Shown: in pieces, positions 16,380 through 24,352 of the stretch
How the letters are laid out: every line of letters begins with the position of its first letter
Position numbering within the stretch: position 1 is the first letter of the stretch
Assembly (NCBI GenBank): GCA_910579285.1
Contig: CAJTTT010000032.1
Span: forward strand, 286-34,241
Reading direction: 5' to 3'
Length of the DNA stretch: 33,956 bases
Source: an uncultured Lachnospiraceae bacterium
GTDB taxonomy: Bacteria; Bacillota; Clostridia; Lachnospirales; Lachnospiraceae
Position numbers and translations under genes: made by a program
The notes under the pieces: generated by a model
Databases searched by the model: none
What the model was told of the DNA's origin: nothing
What the model saw: the letters and a program-made list of their open reading frames with translations, nothing else

Positions 16380-16412
16380 ATTATACCTCCATAATATTGA
16401 CATCCTATGTCA
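16380..16412 (-). promoter_or_regulatory. DfsB promoter -10 with a perfect dyad operator
   Basis: On the minus strand TATAAT occupies 16385-16380. At 16398-16412, where a -35 box should be, is the perfect 6-3-6 dyad TGACATCCTATGTCA (plus strand), which overlaps the stop codon of the WYL gene. There is no good -35 hexamer. This fits control of the DfsB gene by the adjacent WYL protein, as repressor or activator. Confidence 0.55.
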
Positions 16413-17312
16413 GGTTTTATTTTTCTCGTAAATACTTTTTGCCTCTTCGGCGATGTGTTCTCTCAGATAAGCAGGTGACAAAATTTCCACCTGTGTTCCG
16501 AAGGATAAAAGAAACGAGGTCAGCCACGCCCCCTCAGGTATTCTGGCCGAAACGGCCAGATCCCCATTCTCCTGTCTCACTATCTCCGTTTTATCAAACT
16601 CATCATAAACCCGGTACGCCATCTCCTTCGGAAAGCGCAGCGTGACCAGCGGATACGCTTCCCCGTCATCCTCCGGCTCCGCCGGAAAGCTGCGGCGCAC
16701 AAAATGGTCCTCCAACAGCTCGTAATCCAAAATGCGGTTCAATTTGAAAGTCCGCATATCCTGCTTTTCCATACAGAATGCTTTCAGATACCAGGCTTTT
16801 GACTTGTAAACCAGTTTATACGGCTGTATGGTTCTTTCCCCCACACTCCCATCAGATCCGGCGTAGCGGATTCTGACCTGTCTGCAATGGACAACCGCCG
16901 TTTTCAAAATCTCAAACTTTTCCTTGTCGGACTCCTGATTGCCCCATCTGGAAAACTCCACCTCAAGCCAGTTTTCTGAAGAGAGGTGAAACATGGCGGA
17001 AAGCTTCTGCAAAGTCTGGCTTTCTCCTGCATCCCTGGTGATCCGGGTGCTCTGCAGCGCCGCAAGGATCTCCTTCTTTTCCCCCTCAGACAGCACAGCC
17101 TGATCCAGAACGAAGCCATCCATCAGACGGATGCCGCCGTTTCTTCCAGCCTCCGCATAGACTGGAATACCCGCCCCGCTCAGGGCGTCGATATCCCTGT
17201 AAATTGTCCTGACCGACACCTCGAAACGGGCCGCCAGCTCCGGGGCCGTGGCCCGTCCCTTATCCAACAGGTAATATACGATCTGAAACAGTCTGCTCTC
17301 CTGCACTGCCAT
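16410..17312 (-). CDS. WYL-domain transcriptional regulator (YafY/DeoR-like HTH)
   Basis: 300 residues from the ATG at 17312. HTH of the HTH_11 kind at about 4-60 (RLFQIVYYLLDKGRATAPEL, then VSVRTIYRDIDALSGAGIP), then NGGIRLMDGFVLDQ, and a WYL domain at about 135-210 with KAWYLKAFCMEKQDMRTFKL; this domain binds ligands or nucleic acid. The start is ambiguous: AAGGAGG ends only 1-2 bases before the ATG, but is 7 bases before a GTG two codons later, and an in-frame GTG also lies four codons earlier. It follows the nrdG terminator and precedes the DfsB gene. Probable one-component regulator of itself and DfsB; effector unknown. Confidence 0.88.
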   Translation of the reverse strand: MAVQESRLFQIVYYLLDKGRATAPELAARFEVSVRTIYRDIDALSGAGIPVYAEAGRNGGIRLMDGFVLDQAVLSEGEKKEILAALQSTRITRDAGESQTLQKLSAMFHLSSENWLEVEFSRWGNQESDKEKFEILKTAVVHCRQVRIRYAGSDGSVGERTIQPYKLVYKSKAWYLKAFCMEKQDMRTFKLNRILDYELLEDHFVRRSFPAEPEDDGEAYPLVTLRFPKEMAYRVYDEFDKTEIVRQENGDLAVSARIPEGAWLTSFLLSFGTQVEILSPAYLREHIAEEAKSIYEKNKT

Positions 17313-17330
17313 TCCTCCTTCCACAGGTCA

Positions 17331-17354
17331 AAAGGCAGGGAAATAACCCCTGCC
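17331..17354 (-). terminator. Terminator of the nrdD-nrdG operon
   Basis: Minus-strand GGCAGGG (17354-17348) pairs with CCCTGCC (17340-17334), followed by TTTT. It lies 21 bases after the nrdG stop and only 18 bases before the WYL gene's start codon. Confidence 0.75.
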
Positions 17355-17375
17355 TCATCAGTCCAATCCTGATAT

Positions 17376-17909
17376 TTATCTGTTCTCCCCGTCTTCCCAC
17401 AGCATGGTTTTTCCCTGCTGTAAGGACGCATGCACATCAATGATCCGCTGGTTCTCCGAACCCCGGAAACGCAGGCTGATGTTTTTTTCCGCCTGCACAA
17501 ACTCCCCGTCCACAATCACATCCACATAGGACAGAAACTCCTTCATGCCTTCCCACTGCACACAAAACTTCTCCAGAATGTCCGTCTCAAAAAGGTAACC
17601 CGTATAACACCATACATTTTTCTGCGGATATTTCTTTTTCACCGCCCGCAGGAGAGGCAAAAGCGCCTGTCTGTTCCCATCCTCCAGCGGCTCCCCGCCA
17701 AGCAGAGTCAGCCCTGCGATGTAATCCGGCGAAAGCGCCTCTATGATCTCATCTTCTGTCTCCTCCGTAAAAGGCGCCCCGTACTGGAAATTCCATGTTT
17801 CTGGGTTGAAACAGCCCTCACAATGATGGGTGCATCCACTCACAAAAAGCGTCACCCGCACCCCCGGCCCATCCGCAATGTCACATTTTTTTATCACCGA
17901 ATAGTACAT
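17376..17909 (-). CDS. nrdG: Anaerobic ribonucleotide reductase activating protein
   Basis: 177 residues. Radical SAM enzyme that installs the glycyl radical on NrdD. The cluster motif is CTHHCEGC (Cys26, Cys30, Cys33), preceded by DGPGVRVTLFVSG; LLGGEPL (the GGE SAM-binding motif) follows, and length is normal for the family. I chose the ATG at 17909 because GAGGTG sits just before it; an ATG four codons earlier overlaps that site. It follows nrdD by 41 bases and shares its promoter. Confidence 0.96.
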   Translation of the reverse strand: MYYSVIKKCDIADGPGVRVTLFVSGCTHHCEGCFNPETWNFQYGAPFTEETEDEIIEALSPDYIAGLTLLGGEPLEDGNRQALLPLLRAVKKKYPQKNVWCYTGYLFETDILEKFCVQWEGMKEFLSYVDVIVDGEFVQAEKNISLRFRGSENQRIIDVHASLQQGKTMLWEDGENR

Positions 17910-17920
17910 GTCACACCTCA

Positions 17921-17950
17921 AACATCCGAGCCCGCAAAGCGCTCGATTTG
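17921..17950 (-). repeat. Hairpin repeat in the nrdD-nrdG spacer
   Basis: CGAGC (17927-17931) pairs with GCTCG (17941-17945). The minus-strand sequence CTTTGCGGGCTCGGA closely matches CTTTGCAGGCTCGGA in the scaffold/GGGtGRT spacer. It begins directly after the nrdD stop codon. Confidence 0.5.
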
Positions 17951-20113
17951 TTATAAATGCAGCACCCTCTCCTTGATCTCCTGGGTGCGTCCCTGATTCC
18001 AGAACTGTGTTCCGATATAACCGCAGGTACGCCTTGCCACATTCATCTTATTCTGGTCGGTGTTGCCGCAGTTTGGACACTTCCAGACGAGTTTTCCATC
18101 CGCATTTTCCACAATATCGATTTCCCCGTGGTAATCACATGCCTGGCAGTAATCACTCTTGGTGTTCAATTCAGCATACATAATATTATCGTAAATATAC
18201 TGCATCAGGGAAAGCACTGCATCCAGGTTGTTCTCCATGTTCGGCACCTCCACATAGCTGATTGCGCCGCCCGGCGAAAGTTCCTGGAACTGGGCCTCAA
18301 ATTTCAGTTTTCTGAAAGCGTCAATTTCCTCCGTCACATGCACATGATAACTGTTCGTAATGTAATTGCGGTCCGTCACACCCTCAATGATCCCAAAACG
18401 CTTCTGCAGGCACTTTGCAAACTTATAGGTGGTGGACTCCAGGGGCGTGCCGTAAAGACTGAAGTCAATGTTTGTCTCCTCCCGCCACTCCTCACAGGCA
18501 TGATTCAGATACTGCATAACTTTCAAGGCAAAGGCCGTCGCCTCCGGGTCGGTATGGCTCTTCCCTGTCATATAGCGGGTGCACTCGCACAGCCCGGCAT
18601 ACCCGAGCGATATGGTGGAATAACCGCCGTAGAGCAGTTTGTCGATCTTCTCTCCTTTTTTCAGTCTGGCCAGGGCCCCGTTCTGCCACAGGATAGGCGC
18701 CACATCGGAAAGCGTCCCCTTAAGCCTGTTGTGCCGCGCCATCAGCGCCCGTCTGCACAGCTCCAGCCTCTCATCCATGATCTCCCAGAAACGCGCTGTA
18801 TTCCGCCCGGACGAGCAGGCCACATCCACCAGATTTAAGGTGACCACACCCTGATTGAATCTGCCGTAAAACTTCGGCTGGTCATTCTCATCGTGATACA
18901 CGGTAAGGAAAGAGCGGCAGCCCATGCAGGTATAACAGTTGCCGTCCTTTAACTGCTTCATAATCTTTTCAGAAATATAATCAGGCACCATCCGCTTGGC
19001 CGTACATTTCGCCGCCAGCTTCGTCAGATACCAGTATTTGTCACCCTCGTGGATATTATCCTCCTCCAGCACATAGATCAGCTTCGGGAACGCGGGCGTG
19101 ATGTAGACGCCCTTTTCATTCTTGACACCCTGAATCCGCTGGTTCAACATCTCCTCTATGATCATCGCCAGATCGTCCCTGAGACGCCCCTCCGGCACCT
19201 CATCGATATACATAAAAACCGTAATGAAGGGCGCCTGACCGTTGGTGGTCATCAGTGTAATCACCTGGTACTGGATAATCTGCACACCCTGCCTGATCTC
19301 ATCCTTTACGCGCCGCTCCGCGATAGCGTTTATCTGCTCCTCGGTGGCATTTACACCCATCTCCTCCATCTCCGTCCGCACCTTTTTGCGGAATTTTTCC
19401 CGGCTCACGTTCACAAAAGGCGCCAGGTGGGAAAGGGAAATGCTCTGTCCGCCATACTGACAGCTTGCAATCTGCGCAATGCTCTGTGTCGCCACATTGC
19501 AGGCCGTAGAAAAACTCTTCGGCCTGTCTATCATGGTCTCGCTGATAACCGTACCGTTCTGCAGCATATCCTCCAGATTGACCAGACAGCAGTTATGCAT
19601 GTGCTGAGCGAAATAATCCGCGTCATGGAAATGGATCACCCCCTGCTCATGCGCCTCCACGATATCCGGCGAAAGCAGGAAACGCTTCGTGATATCCTTA
19701 CTCACTTCCCCTGCCATATAATCCCGCTGTACGCTGTTAACGGTAGGATTTTTATTGGAATTTTCCTGTTTTACCTCCTCGTTATTGCACTCCAGAAGGC
19801 TTAAAATCTGCTCATCCGTGGAATTGGATTTGCGCACGAGCGCCCTCTTATAACGATAAGTGATATAGTTTCTGGAAATGGTGTAGGCCCGGTACTTCAT
19901 AAGCTGGTTCTCCACCATATCCTGAATTTCCTCCACGCTGGGAGCCCTTTTCATCTCCTCGCAATGGTCAGCCACCACGGAAGCGATCTCGTCAATCTCC
20001 TCCTCCGTCAGCCTGTCTTCTTCCTTTACGCTGCTGTTAGCCTTTTTGATAGCCGCTATGATCTTTTTCAGATCAAAATTGACCTCCACGCCGCTTCTCT
20101 TAATAATCTTCAT
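17951..20113 (-). CDS. nrdD: Anaerobic (class III) ribonucleoside-triphosphate reductase
   Basis: 720 residues. Reduces ribonucleoside triphosphates to dNTPs without oxygen. ATP-cone allosteric domain at about 1-95 (MKIIKRSGVEVNFDLKKIIA). The catalytic barrel follows. A zinc site is formed by CQAC and CPNC near 645-675, and the glycyl radical site RRTCGYIG lies near the C-terminus (Gly698). The ATG at 20113 has GGGGAG upstream; an in-frame ATG nine codons earlier lacks a site. Upstream are a consensus promoter and an NrdR-box-like dyad; nrdG follows. Confidence 0.97.
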   Translation of the reverse strand: MKIIKRSGVEVNFDLKKIIAAIKKANSSVKEEDRLTEEEIDEIASVVADHCEEMKRAPSVEEIQDMVENQLMKYRAYTISRNYITYRYKRALVRKSNSTDEQILSLLECNNEEVKQENSNKNPTVNSVQRDYMAGEVSKDITKRFLLSPDIVEAHEQGVIHFHDADYFAQHMHNCCLVNLEDMLQNGTVISETMIDRPKSFSTACNVATQSIAQIASCQYGGQSISLSHLAPFVNVSREKFRKKVRTEMEEMGVNATEEQINAIAERRVKDEIRQGVQIIQYQVITLMTTNGQAPFITVFMYIDEVPEGRLRDDLAMIIEEMLNQRIQGVKNEKGVYITPAFPKLIYVLEEDNIHEGDKYWYLTKLAAKCTAKRMVPDYISEKIMKQLKDGNCYTCMGCRSFLTVYHDENDQPKFYGRFNQGVVTLNLVDVACSSGRNTARFWEIMDERLELCRRALMARHNRLKGTLSDVAPILWQNGALARLKKGEKIDKLLYGGYSTISLGYAGLCECTRYMTGKSHTDPEATAFALKVMQYLNHACEEWREETNIDFSLYGTPLESTTYKFAKCLQKRFGIIEGVTDRNYITNSYHVHVTEEIDAFRKLKFEAQFQELSPGGAISYVEVPNMENNLDAVLSLMQYIYDNIMYAELNTKSDYCQACDYHGEIDIVENADGKLVWKCPNCGNTDQNKMNVARRTCGYIGTQFWNQGRTQEIKERVLHL

Positions 20114-20141
20114 CCAATAACTCCCCCATATTCTGTCCAAG

Positions 20142-20157
20142 ACCCTATATCATGTAT
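20142..20157. promoter_or_regulatory. Possible second NrdR box
   Basis: ACCCTATATCATGTAT fits the NrdR pattern ACACTATATATTGTGT at 12 of 16 positions. Its centre is 44 bases from the stronger box, slightly off the usual helical spacing, so this is tentative. Confidence 0.25.
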
Positions 20158-20185
20158 CTTCTTTCTGTCACCCCAAGCTGCATGC

Positions 20186-20201
20186 ACTATATATTGTATC
20201 A
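20186..20201. promoter_or_regulatory. NrdR box over the nrdD promoter
   Basis: GCACTATATATTGTAT matches the NrdR consensus as I know it (ACACTATATATTGTGT) at 14 of 16 positions and overlaps the -10 of the nrdD promoter. NrdR is the dATP/ATP-sensing repressor of ribonucleotide reductase genes; its own gene is not in this window. Confidence 0.6.
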
Positions 20202-20222
20202 CGGCAAAATATTATGTCAAGT
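20195..20222 (-). promoter_or_regulatory. Promoter of nrdD-nrdG
   Basis: Minus-strand consensus TTGACA (20222-20217), 16-base spacer, TACAAT (20200-20195) with an upstream TGA making it an extended -10. It lies 82 bases before the nrdD ATG. Confidence 0.8.
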
Positions 20223-20267
20223 TCTTGTGGTGGTTATTTCGGTAAATCTCAAGTAACATTATTTGAC

Positions 20268-20282
20268 CGACTTAGTCAGTTA
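20268..20282. other. 15-bp dyad resembling a TetR-type operator
   Basis: ACCGACTTAGTCAGT is a 7-1-7 dyad with one mismatch. It resembles TetR-family operators but no TetR gene or second promoter is near. The surrounding stretch 20223-20549 has no gene; it holds this dyad, the two hairpins at 20355 and 20474 and the repeat between them. Confidence 0.25.
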
Positions 20283-20354
20283 ATTTTGTCAGCCGCTCTT
20301 TATTCCGCCTTCTTCTCTAAAGCCTGCAGTCATTCTCCGTTCCTCCGATTCACC

Positions 20355-20410
20355 AAAAACAGGCGCCAATCGTTTCTTATGCAAACATAGAACGACCAGT
20401 GCCTGTTTTT
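20355..20410 (-). terminator. Distal copy of a duplicated terminator hairpin
   Basis: AAAAACAGGC (20355-20364) pairs with GCCTGTTTTT (20401-20410), with an inner stem CGTT.../...AACG around a loop. It lies inside an 82-base unit (20351-20432) that is a diverged copy of 20470-20551. Confidence 0.55.
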
Positions 20411-20430
20411 CACTTTACCTATACATATAA

Positions 20431-20470
20431 GCAGATTCGAAATGCTCCGCATTTCTCATTCGCGCTGCTC
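20431..20470 (-). repeat. Short copy of the AGCAG...CTGC hairpin repeat
   Basis: On the minus strand this reads GAGCAGCGCG, then GAGAAATGC and GCATTTCGA as a hairpin, then TCTGC. The same order of blocks occurs in the larger element at 25705-25829, so it appears to be an internally deleted relative in opposite orientation. Confidence 0.45.
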
Positions 20471-20473
20471 ACC

Positions 20474-20529
20474 AAAAACAGACGGCAATTATTTCTAATG
20501 TAAACACAAAATAATCACCGCCTGTTCTT
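20474..20529 (-). terminator. Terminator of tRNA-Thr
   Basis: Minus-strand AACAGGCGG pairs with CCGTCTGTT, extended by ATTATTT/AAATAAT inside, and ends in TGTTTTTGG. It begins 20 bases after the tRNA 3' end. Confidence 0.65.
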
Positions 20530-20549
20530 GACTCTGCCTATACACGCAA

Positions 20550-20621
20550 GCTGGAAAAGGGACTCGAACCCTCGACCTACTGATTACGAATCAGTTGCGC
20601 TACCGACTGCGCTATTCCAGC
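20550..20621 (-). tRNA. tRNA-Thr (anticodon CGU)
   Basis: 72 bases. Acceptor arms GCTGGAA and TTCCAGC pair perfectly. D-arm GCGC/GCGC, anticodon stem ACTGA/TCAGT with loop TTCGTAA giving anticodon CGT (reads ACG), and T-arm GAGGG TTCGAGT CCCTT. The 3' CCA is not encoded. It has its own promoter and terminator. Confidence 0.96.
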
Positions 20622-20641
20622 ATAACCTTGCAACAATGATT

Positions 20642-20670
20642 ATTATATGATGGAACGAGTCATTTTGCAA
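20642..20670 (-). promoter_or_regulatory. Promoter of tRNA-Thr
   Basis: Minus-strand TTGCAA (20670-20665), exactly 17 bases, and TATAAT (20647-20642), 20 bases before the tRNA 5' end. Confidence 0.75.
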
Positions 20671-20703
20671 GATATTTTTTTAGAAATCTGTCAGTAAATT
20701 CTT

Positions 20704-21603
20704 TCAGCCTTGTTTCTGACCGTTCTCCCTCACATGCACATCTATCTGCGGGAACGGTATCCCGATTCCAGCCTCGTCCAGCGCGTACTTTATCGTTTCC
20801 ATAAGCCGCCATCTGGTCTCCCAGAAATTTTCGTTGGAGCTGTAACAGCGCACACACAGAATCACCGCACTGTCCGCCAGTTCTTCCACAAACACCCGCT
20901 TCTCTTCCTCCTGCAAAACCCCTGGATCCTCATCCAGAACCTTGAGGAGAACCTCCTTCGCCCTGCGGATATCCGACTCGTAGGAAATCCCCACCTTGAT
21001 ATTCATTCTGCGGTCACCGAGCGTACTCATATTTAAAATATTGCCGTTTGCCAGATCTCCGTTGGGCACCACTACCATATGGCGGTCCGGCGTAATCATT
21101 CTGGTATAAAAGAGCTGTACCTCCTCCACCGTTCCCTCGTTGCCCGCGGCGTCCCTGACATAGTCTCCAACCTTGAAAGGCTTCAAAAGCAGGATCAGCA
21201 CGCCGCCCGCAAAGTTTGACAGGCTTCCCTGTACCGCCAGACCGATGGCCACGCCTGCAGAACCGACCAGCGCCACCACGCTGGTTGCGTCCAGCCCGAA
21301 GGAGGAGGCAATCATAAACAGCAGCAGCATGTAAAGCACTGTTTTGACAAGGGAATCCAGAAAACGGCTCACGCCCACATCCACATTCCGCCGCTCAAAA
21401 GATTTCCGAAGGATCCTGCGCACCAGCTTAATGAGCTGCACGCCGATAAAAAACACAACCAGCGCCAGAAGCACCCTGACTCCCAGACGGATCAGCGTAT
21501 CCGGCAGTTCCTGCAGATAACGCTCGATCAATCCTACATTCAGCTCATCCGATGCAATATACTCTATTTCCTTAATCTGCTCCTGTACCGCCTGATCTTC
21601 CAT
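20704..21603 (-). CDS. Small-conductance mechanosensitive channel (MscS family)
   Basis: 299 residues. Inner-membrane channel that opens under membrane tension. Three hydrophobic helices at about 36-62, 83-104 and 110-132; the third, pore-lining, has the glycine/alanine pattern VALVGSAGVAIGLAVQGSLSNFAGG. The beta domain follows with GDYV...GTVEEVQLFYTRM and VVPNGDLANGNILN. Size is that of a minimal MscS. A TACGGAGG site precedes the ATG. It follows glgB by 49 bases and may share its transcript. There is no obvious terminator before the tRNA promoter. Confidence 0.94.
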   Translation of the reverse strand: MEDQAVQEQIKEIEYIASDELNVGLIERYLQELPDTLIRLGVRVLLALVVFFIGVQLIKLVRRILRKSFERRNVDVGVSRFLDSLVKTVLYMLLLFMIASSFGLDATSVVALVGSAGVAIGLAVQGSLSNFAGGVLILLLKPFKVGDYVRDAAGNEGTVEEVQLFYTRMITPDRHMVVVPNGDLANGNILNMSTLGDRRMNIKVGISYESDIRRAKEVLLKVLDEDPGVLQEEEKRVFVEELADSAVILCVRCYSSNENFWETRWRLMETIKYALDEAGIGIPFPQIDVHVRENGQKQG

Positions 21604-21652
21604 ACTACCTCCGTACCGCCGCTATTTATTTTCTGCCGGATCCGCCGTCCGC

Positions 21653-24316
21653 TTACTGTCCGTCGGTTTTTCCCGCTTCGTTTTTCCCGGCGGCAGATTT
21701 CTTCGATGCCGTTCTCTTTGCGGCCGGCTTAACCGCCGTTTTTGCGTCGGCTGCCTTCTTTCTGCCTCTCTTAACCCCAGCCTTCACGTCAGACTCCGAC
21801 TCTGCCTTCGCGTCAGATGCTGGCCGCTTCTCCGCTGTTTTCGGCTTCTTCGTCAGCTCCTGCAGCTTCTGTGCCGCCGCTTCTGCCGCCTTCTCCAGCA
21901 CTTCCGCCGCTTTCGCGCTCTCTCTGGCTTCCGCGGCTGCCCGCTTCGCCAGTTCTTTCGCCTCTGCCGCCGCCCGTTTTGCCTGCTCTCTGGCTTCTGC
22001 AGCTGCCTGCGCCGTGCGCTCGGCTTCCTCTTCAGCCAAACGTCTCTCCTCCGCTTCCTTTGCCAGCCGTCTCTCCTCTGCGCGTCTGCGCTCGATTTTT
22101 TCTTTTTCCTCCTTCGTATAAGGCGTGTAGGAGAAAATGCTGATGCTCAAAGGCGCGCTCACCATATCAATCGCATAAGGCTTGCCGTCCCACTCCATTT
22201 CCAGCGCATCGCAGACTGCTGTATTTACTATGCCGCTTCCGCCATATTCCGGGGCGTCCGTGTTAAAGACCTCCTGATATTTTCCCTCATAGGGAACGCC
22301 CACTCGGAATTCCTGTCTCGCATCAGCGAAATTGGCCACCACCACAAGCATATCTTTTACATTGTCCGTCTTTCTGATATAGGACAGCATGCAGGCATTC
22401 GGCGTGATGCAGTTGATCCACTCAAAACCTTCCCAGGAAGTGTCCTTCTCATAGAGCGCCGGACAGGAGACATAGAGCTTATTTAACGCCGCCACCAGCT
22501 TGTTTAGTTTTTTATGGTCCGCGTTCTCCAAAAGGCCCCACTCCACAGCCCGCTTCTCATTAAATTCCTTATATTCCCCGATATCCTGTCCCATAAACAG
22601 AAGCTTTTTGCCAGGATGGGTTATGTGGTAAGCATAGGTCAGCCGCAGATTGGCAAACTGTTTCTCCCGCTCTCCCGGCATCCTGCCAAGGAGCGTACCC
22701 TTTCCGTGCACTACCTCATCGTGGGACAACACCAGCATAAACTTCTCGCTGTATGCATAAATCATGCTGAAAGTCAGATCATTGTGCCTTCCCGAACGGA
22801 AGAAGGGATCCGTTGTGATATAGCCCAGATAATCGTTCATAAAGCCCATATTCCATTTCAGGTCAAAGCCCAGGCCGTCCTCATCCAGCGCTCCCGTAAT
22901 CTTCGGCCATGCCGTCGATTCCTCCGCAATCATCAGCACGCCGGGATTGCGTTTTTTCATAATGGAATTTAAGTGCTTGAGCAGCTCCACCGCCTCCAGA
23001 TTTTCATGGCCGCCGTAGATATTTGCCACCCACTCCCCATCGTTTTTTCCATAGTCCAGATAAAGCATGGAAGCAACCGCGTCTATGCGGATTGCGTCCG
23101 CGTGATATTTTTCCACCCAGTACAGCGCATTGGCAATCAGATAATTGCTCACCTGCGGCCGTCCGTAATTATAAATCAGTGTGCCCCAGTGAGGGTGGAA
23201 TCCCTGTCTCGGATCCTGATGCTCATACAGGCAGGTGCCGTCAAACCCGGACAGCCCGTAAGTATCCCTCGGGAAATGTGCAGGCACCCAGTCCAGGATC
23301 ACACCGATCCCCGCCCTGTGCATCTCATCCATAAAGTACATAAAATCTTCCGGCGTACCGTAACGTGAGGTCGGCGCATAATAGCCGATCACCTGGTACC
23401 CCCAGGATTCATCCAGAGGATGCTCCATCACCGGCATAAGCTCGATATGGGTATATCCCATCTTCTTCACATAGTCAATGATCTTCGGCGCAAGTTCCCT
23501 GTAAGTGAAAAACTCCCTGCCGTCAGAAGGCTTCTCAAAGGAACCGAGGTACAGCTCATACACGCTCATGGGCTTATCCTCCGCCTGCAGCGCGGCACGC
23601 TCCTTCATCCACTTCCCGTCCTTCCAGGAAAAACCGTCGATGTCACGCACCACAGAAGCGCTCTCCGGCCGCATCTGCGCCCCAAAGCCATACGGATCCG
23701 CCTTCATAAACACCAGCCCGCTCTTAGCCTTTATCTCAAACTTATAGCAGTCTCCTTCTTTCACACCCGGAATAAAAATCTCAAAAATGCCGGAATCCCA
23801 CAGCCTTCTCATCTGGTGGACCCTGCCATCCCAGCCGTTAAAATCGCCAACCACGCTGACCCGCATGGCGTTAGGCGCCCAGACCGCAAAAGACGTGCCC
23901 TCGATTCCATCTGCCACAGCCGGATGCGCTCCCAGTTTCTCATAGATATTATAGTGGATTCCCGCATCAAACTTCTCTGTATCCTGTCTGGTAATCTGCG
24001 GCGCAAAATTGTAGGCATCCCGGATCTTTTTCAGACTGCCGTTCGGAGCCTCCACCACATACTCATAGGCGGGAATGGTCTTTCCCGGCAAAAGCAGGGC
24101 AAAATACCCCTCCTCATCAGCTTCCTCCATCCGATAACTCTTATCCCCGTCCAAAAGCTGCAGACGCACACTCTTCGCTCCCGGCTGGAAGGTCTGCACC
24201 AAAACAGAACTTCCCGTTACATGCGCGCCGAGTATCTCGTGCGGGTTATCCGATTCCGAGTAGACAATCTCCTCTATTTTTGCCCAGTTCATCAACTTAT
24301 ATGTTTTTTTATTCAT
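21653..24316 (-). CDS. glgB: 1,4-alpha-glucan branching enzyme with coiled-coil and basic C-terminal tail
   Basis: 887 residues, against about 630-770 for ordinary GlgB. Residues 1-730 hold the N-terminal CBM48-like modules and the GH13 barrel: nucleophile Asp412 in DAIRIDAVASMLY, acid/base Glu465 in MIAEES, and His532-Asp533 in LSHDEVVHG. It makes alpha-1,6 branches in glycogen. From about 735 an extra 150 residues follow: an alanine/glutamate/arginine-rich coiled coil (735-825), then a lysine/alanine-rich tail (825-887) with VKRGRKKAADAK and KPAAKRTASKKSAAGK, like histone H1 or HU tails. The frame is continuous, so this is a real extension. No other glycogen gene is in the window. DUF1015 precedes it by 36 bases. 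Confidence 0.95.
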   Translation of the reverse strand: MNKKTYKLMNWAKIEEIVYSESDNPHEILGAHVTGSSVLVQTFQPGAKSVRLQLLDGDKSYRMEEADEEGYFALLLPGKTIPAYEYVVEAPNGSLKKIRDAYNFAPQITRQDTEKFDAGIHYNIYEKLGAHPAVADGIEGTSFAVWAPNAMRVSVVGDFNGWDGRVHQMRRLWDSGIFEIFIPGVKEGDCYKFEIKAKSGLVFMKADPYGFGAQMRPESASVVRDIDGFSWKDGKWMKERAALQAEDKPMSVYELYLGSFEKPSDGREFFTYRELAPKIIDYVKKMGYTHIELMPVMEHPLDESWGYQVIGYYAPTSRYGTPEDFMYFMDEMHRAGIGVILDWVPAHFPRDTYGLSGFDGTCLYEHQDPRQGFHPHWGTLIYNYGRPQVSNYLIANALYWVEKYHADAIRIDAVASMLYLDYGKNDGEWVANIYGGHENLEAVELLKHLNSIMKKRNPGVLMIAEESTAWPKITGALDEDGLGFDLKWNMGFMNDYLGYITTDPFFRSGRHNDLTFSMIYAYSEKFMLVLSHDEVVHGKGTLLGRMPGEREKQFANLRLTYAYHITHPGKKLLFMGQDIGEYKEFNEKRAVEWGLLENADHKKLNKLVAALNKLYVSCPALYEKDTSWEGFEWINCITPNACMLSYIRKTDNVKDMLVVVANFADARQEFRVGVPYEGKYQEVFNTDAPEYGGSGIVNTAVCDALEMEWDGKPYAIDMVSAPLSISIFSYTPYTKEEKEKIERRRAEERRLAKEAEERRLAEEEAERTAQAAAEAREQAKRAAAEAKELAKRAAAEARESAKAAEVLEKAAEAAAQKLQELTKKPKTAEKRPASDAKAESESDVKAGVKRGRKKAADAKTAVKPAAKRTASKKSAAGKNEAGKTDGQ

Positions 24317-24352
24317 CTGCCGCCATTCCGCCTTTCTATCATTCCTATAGGT

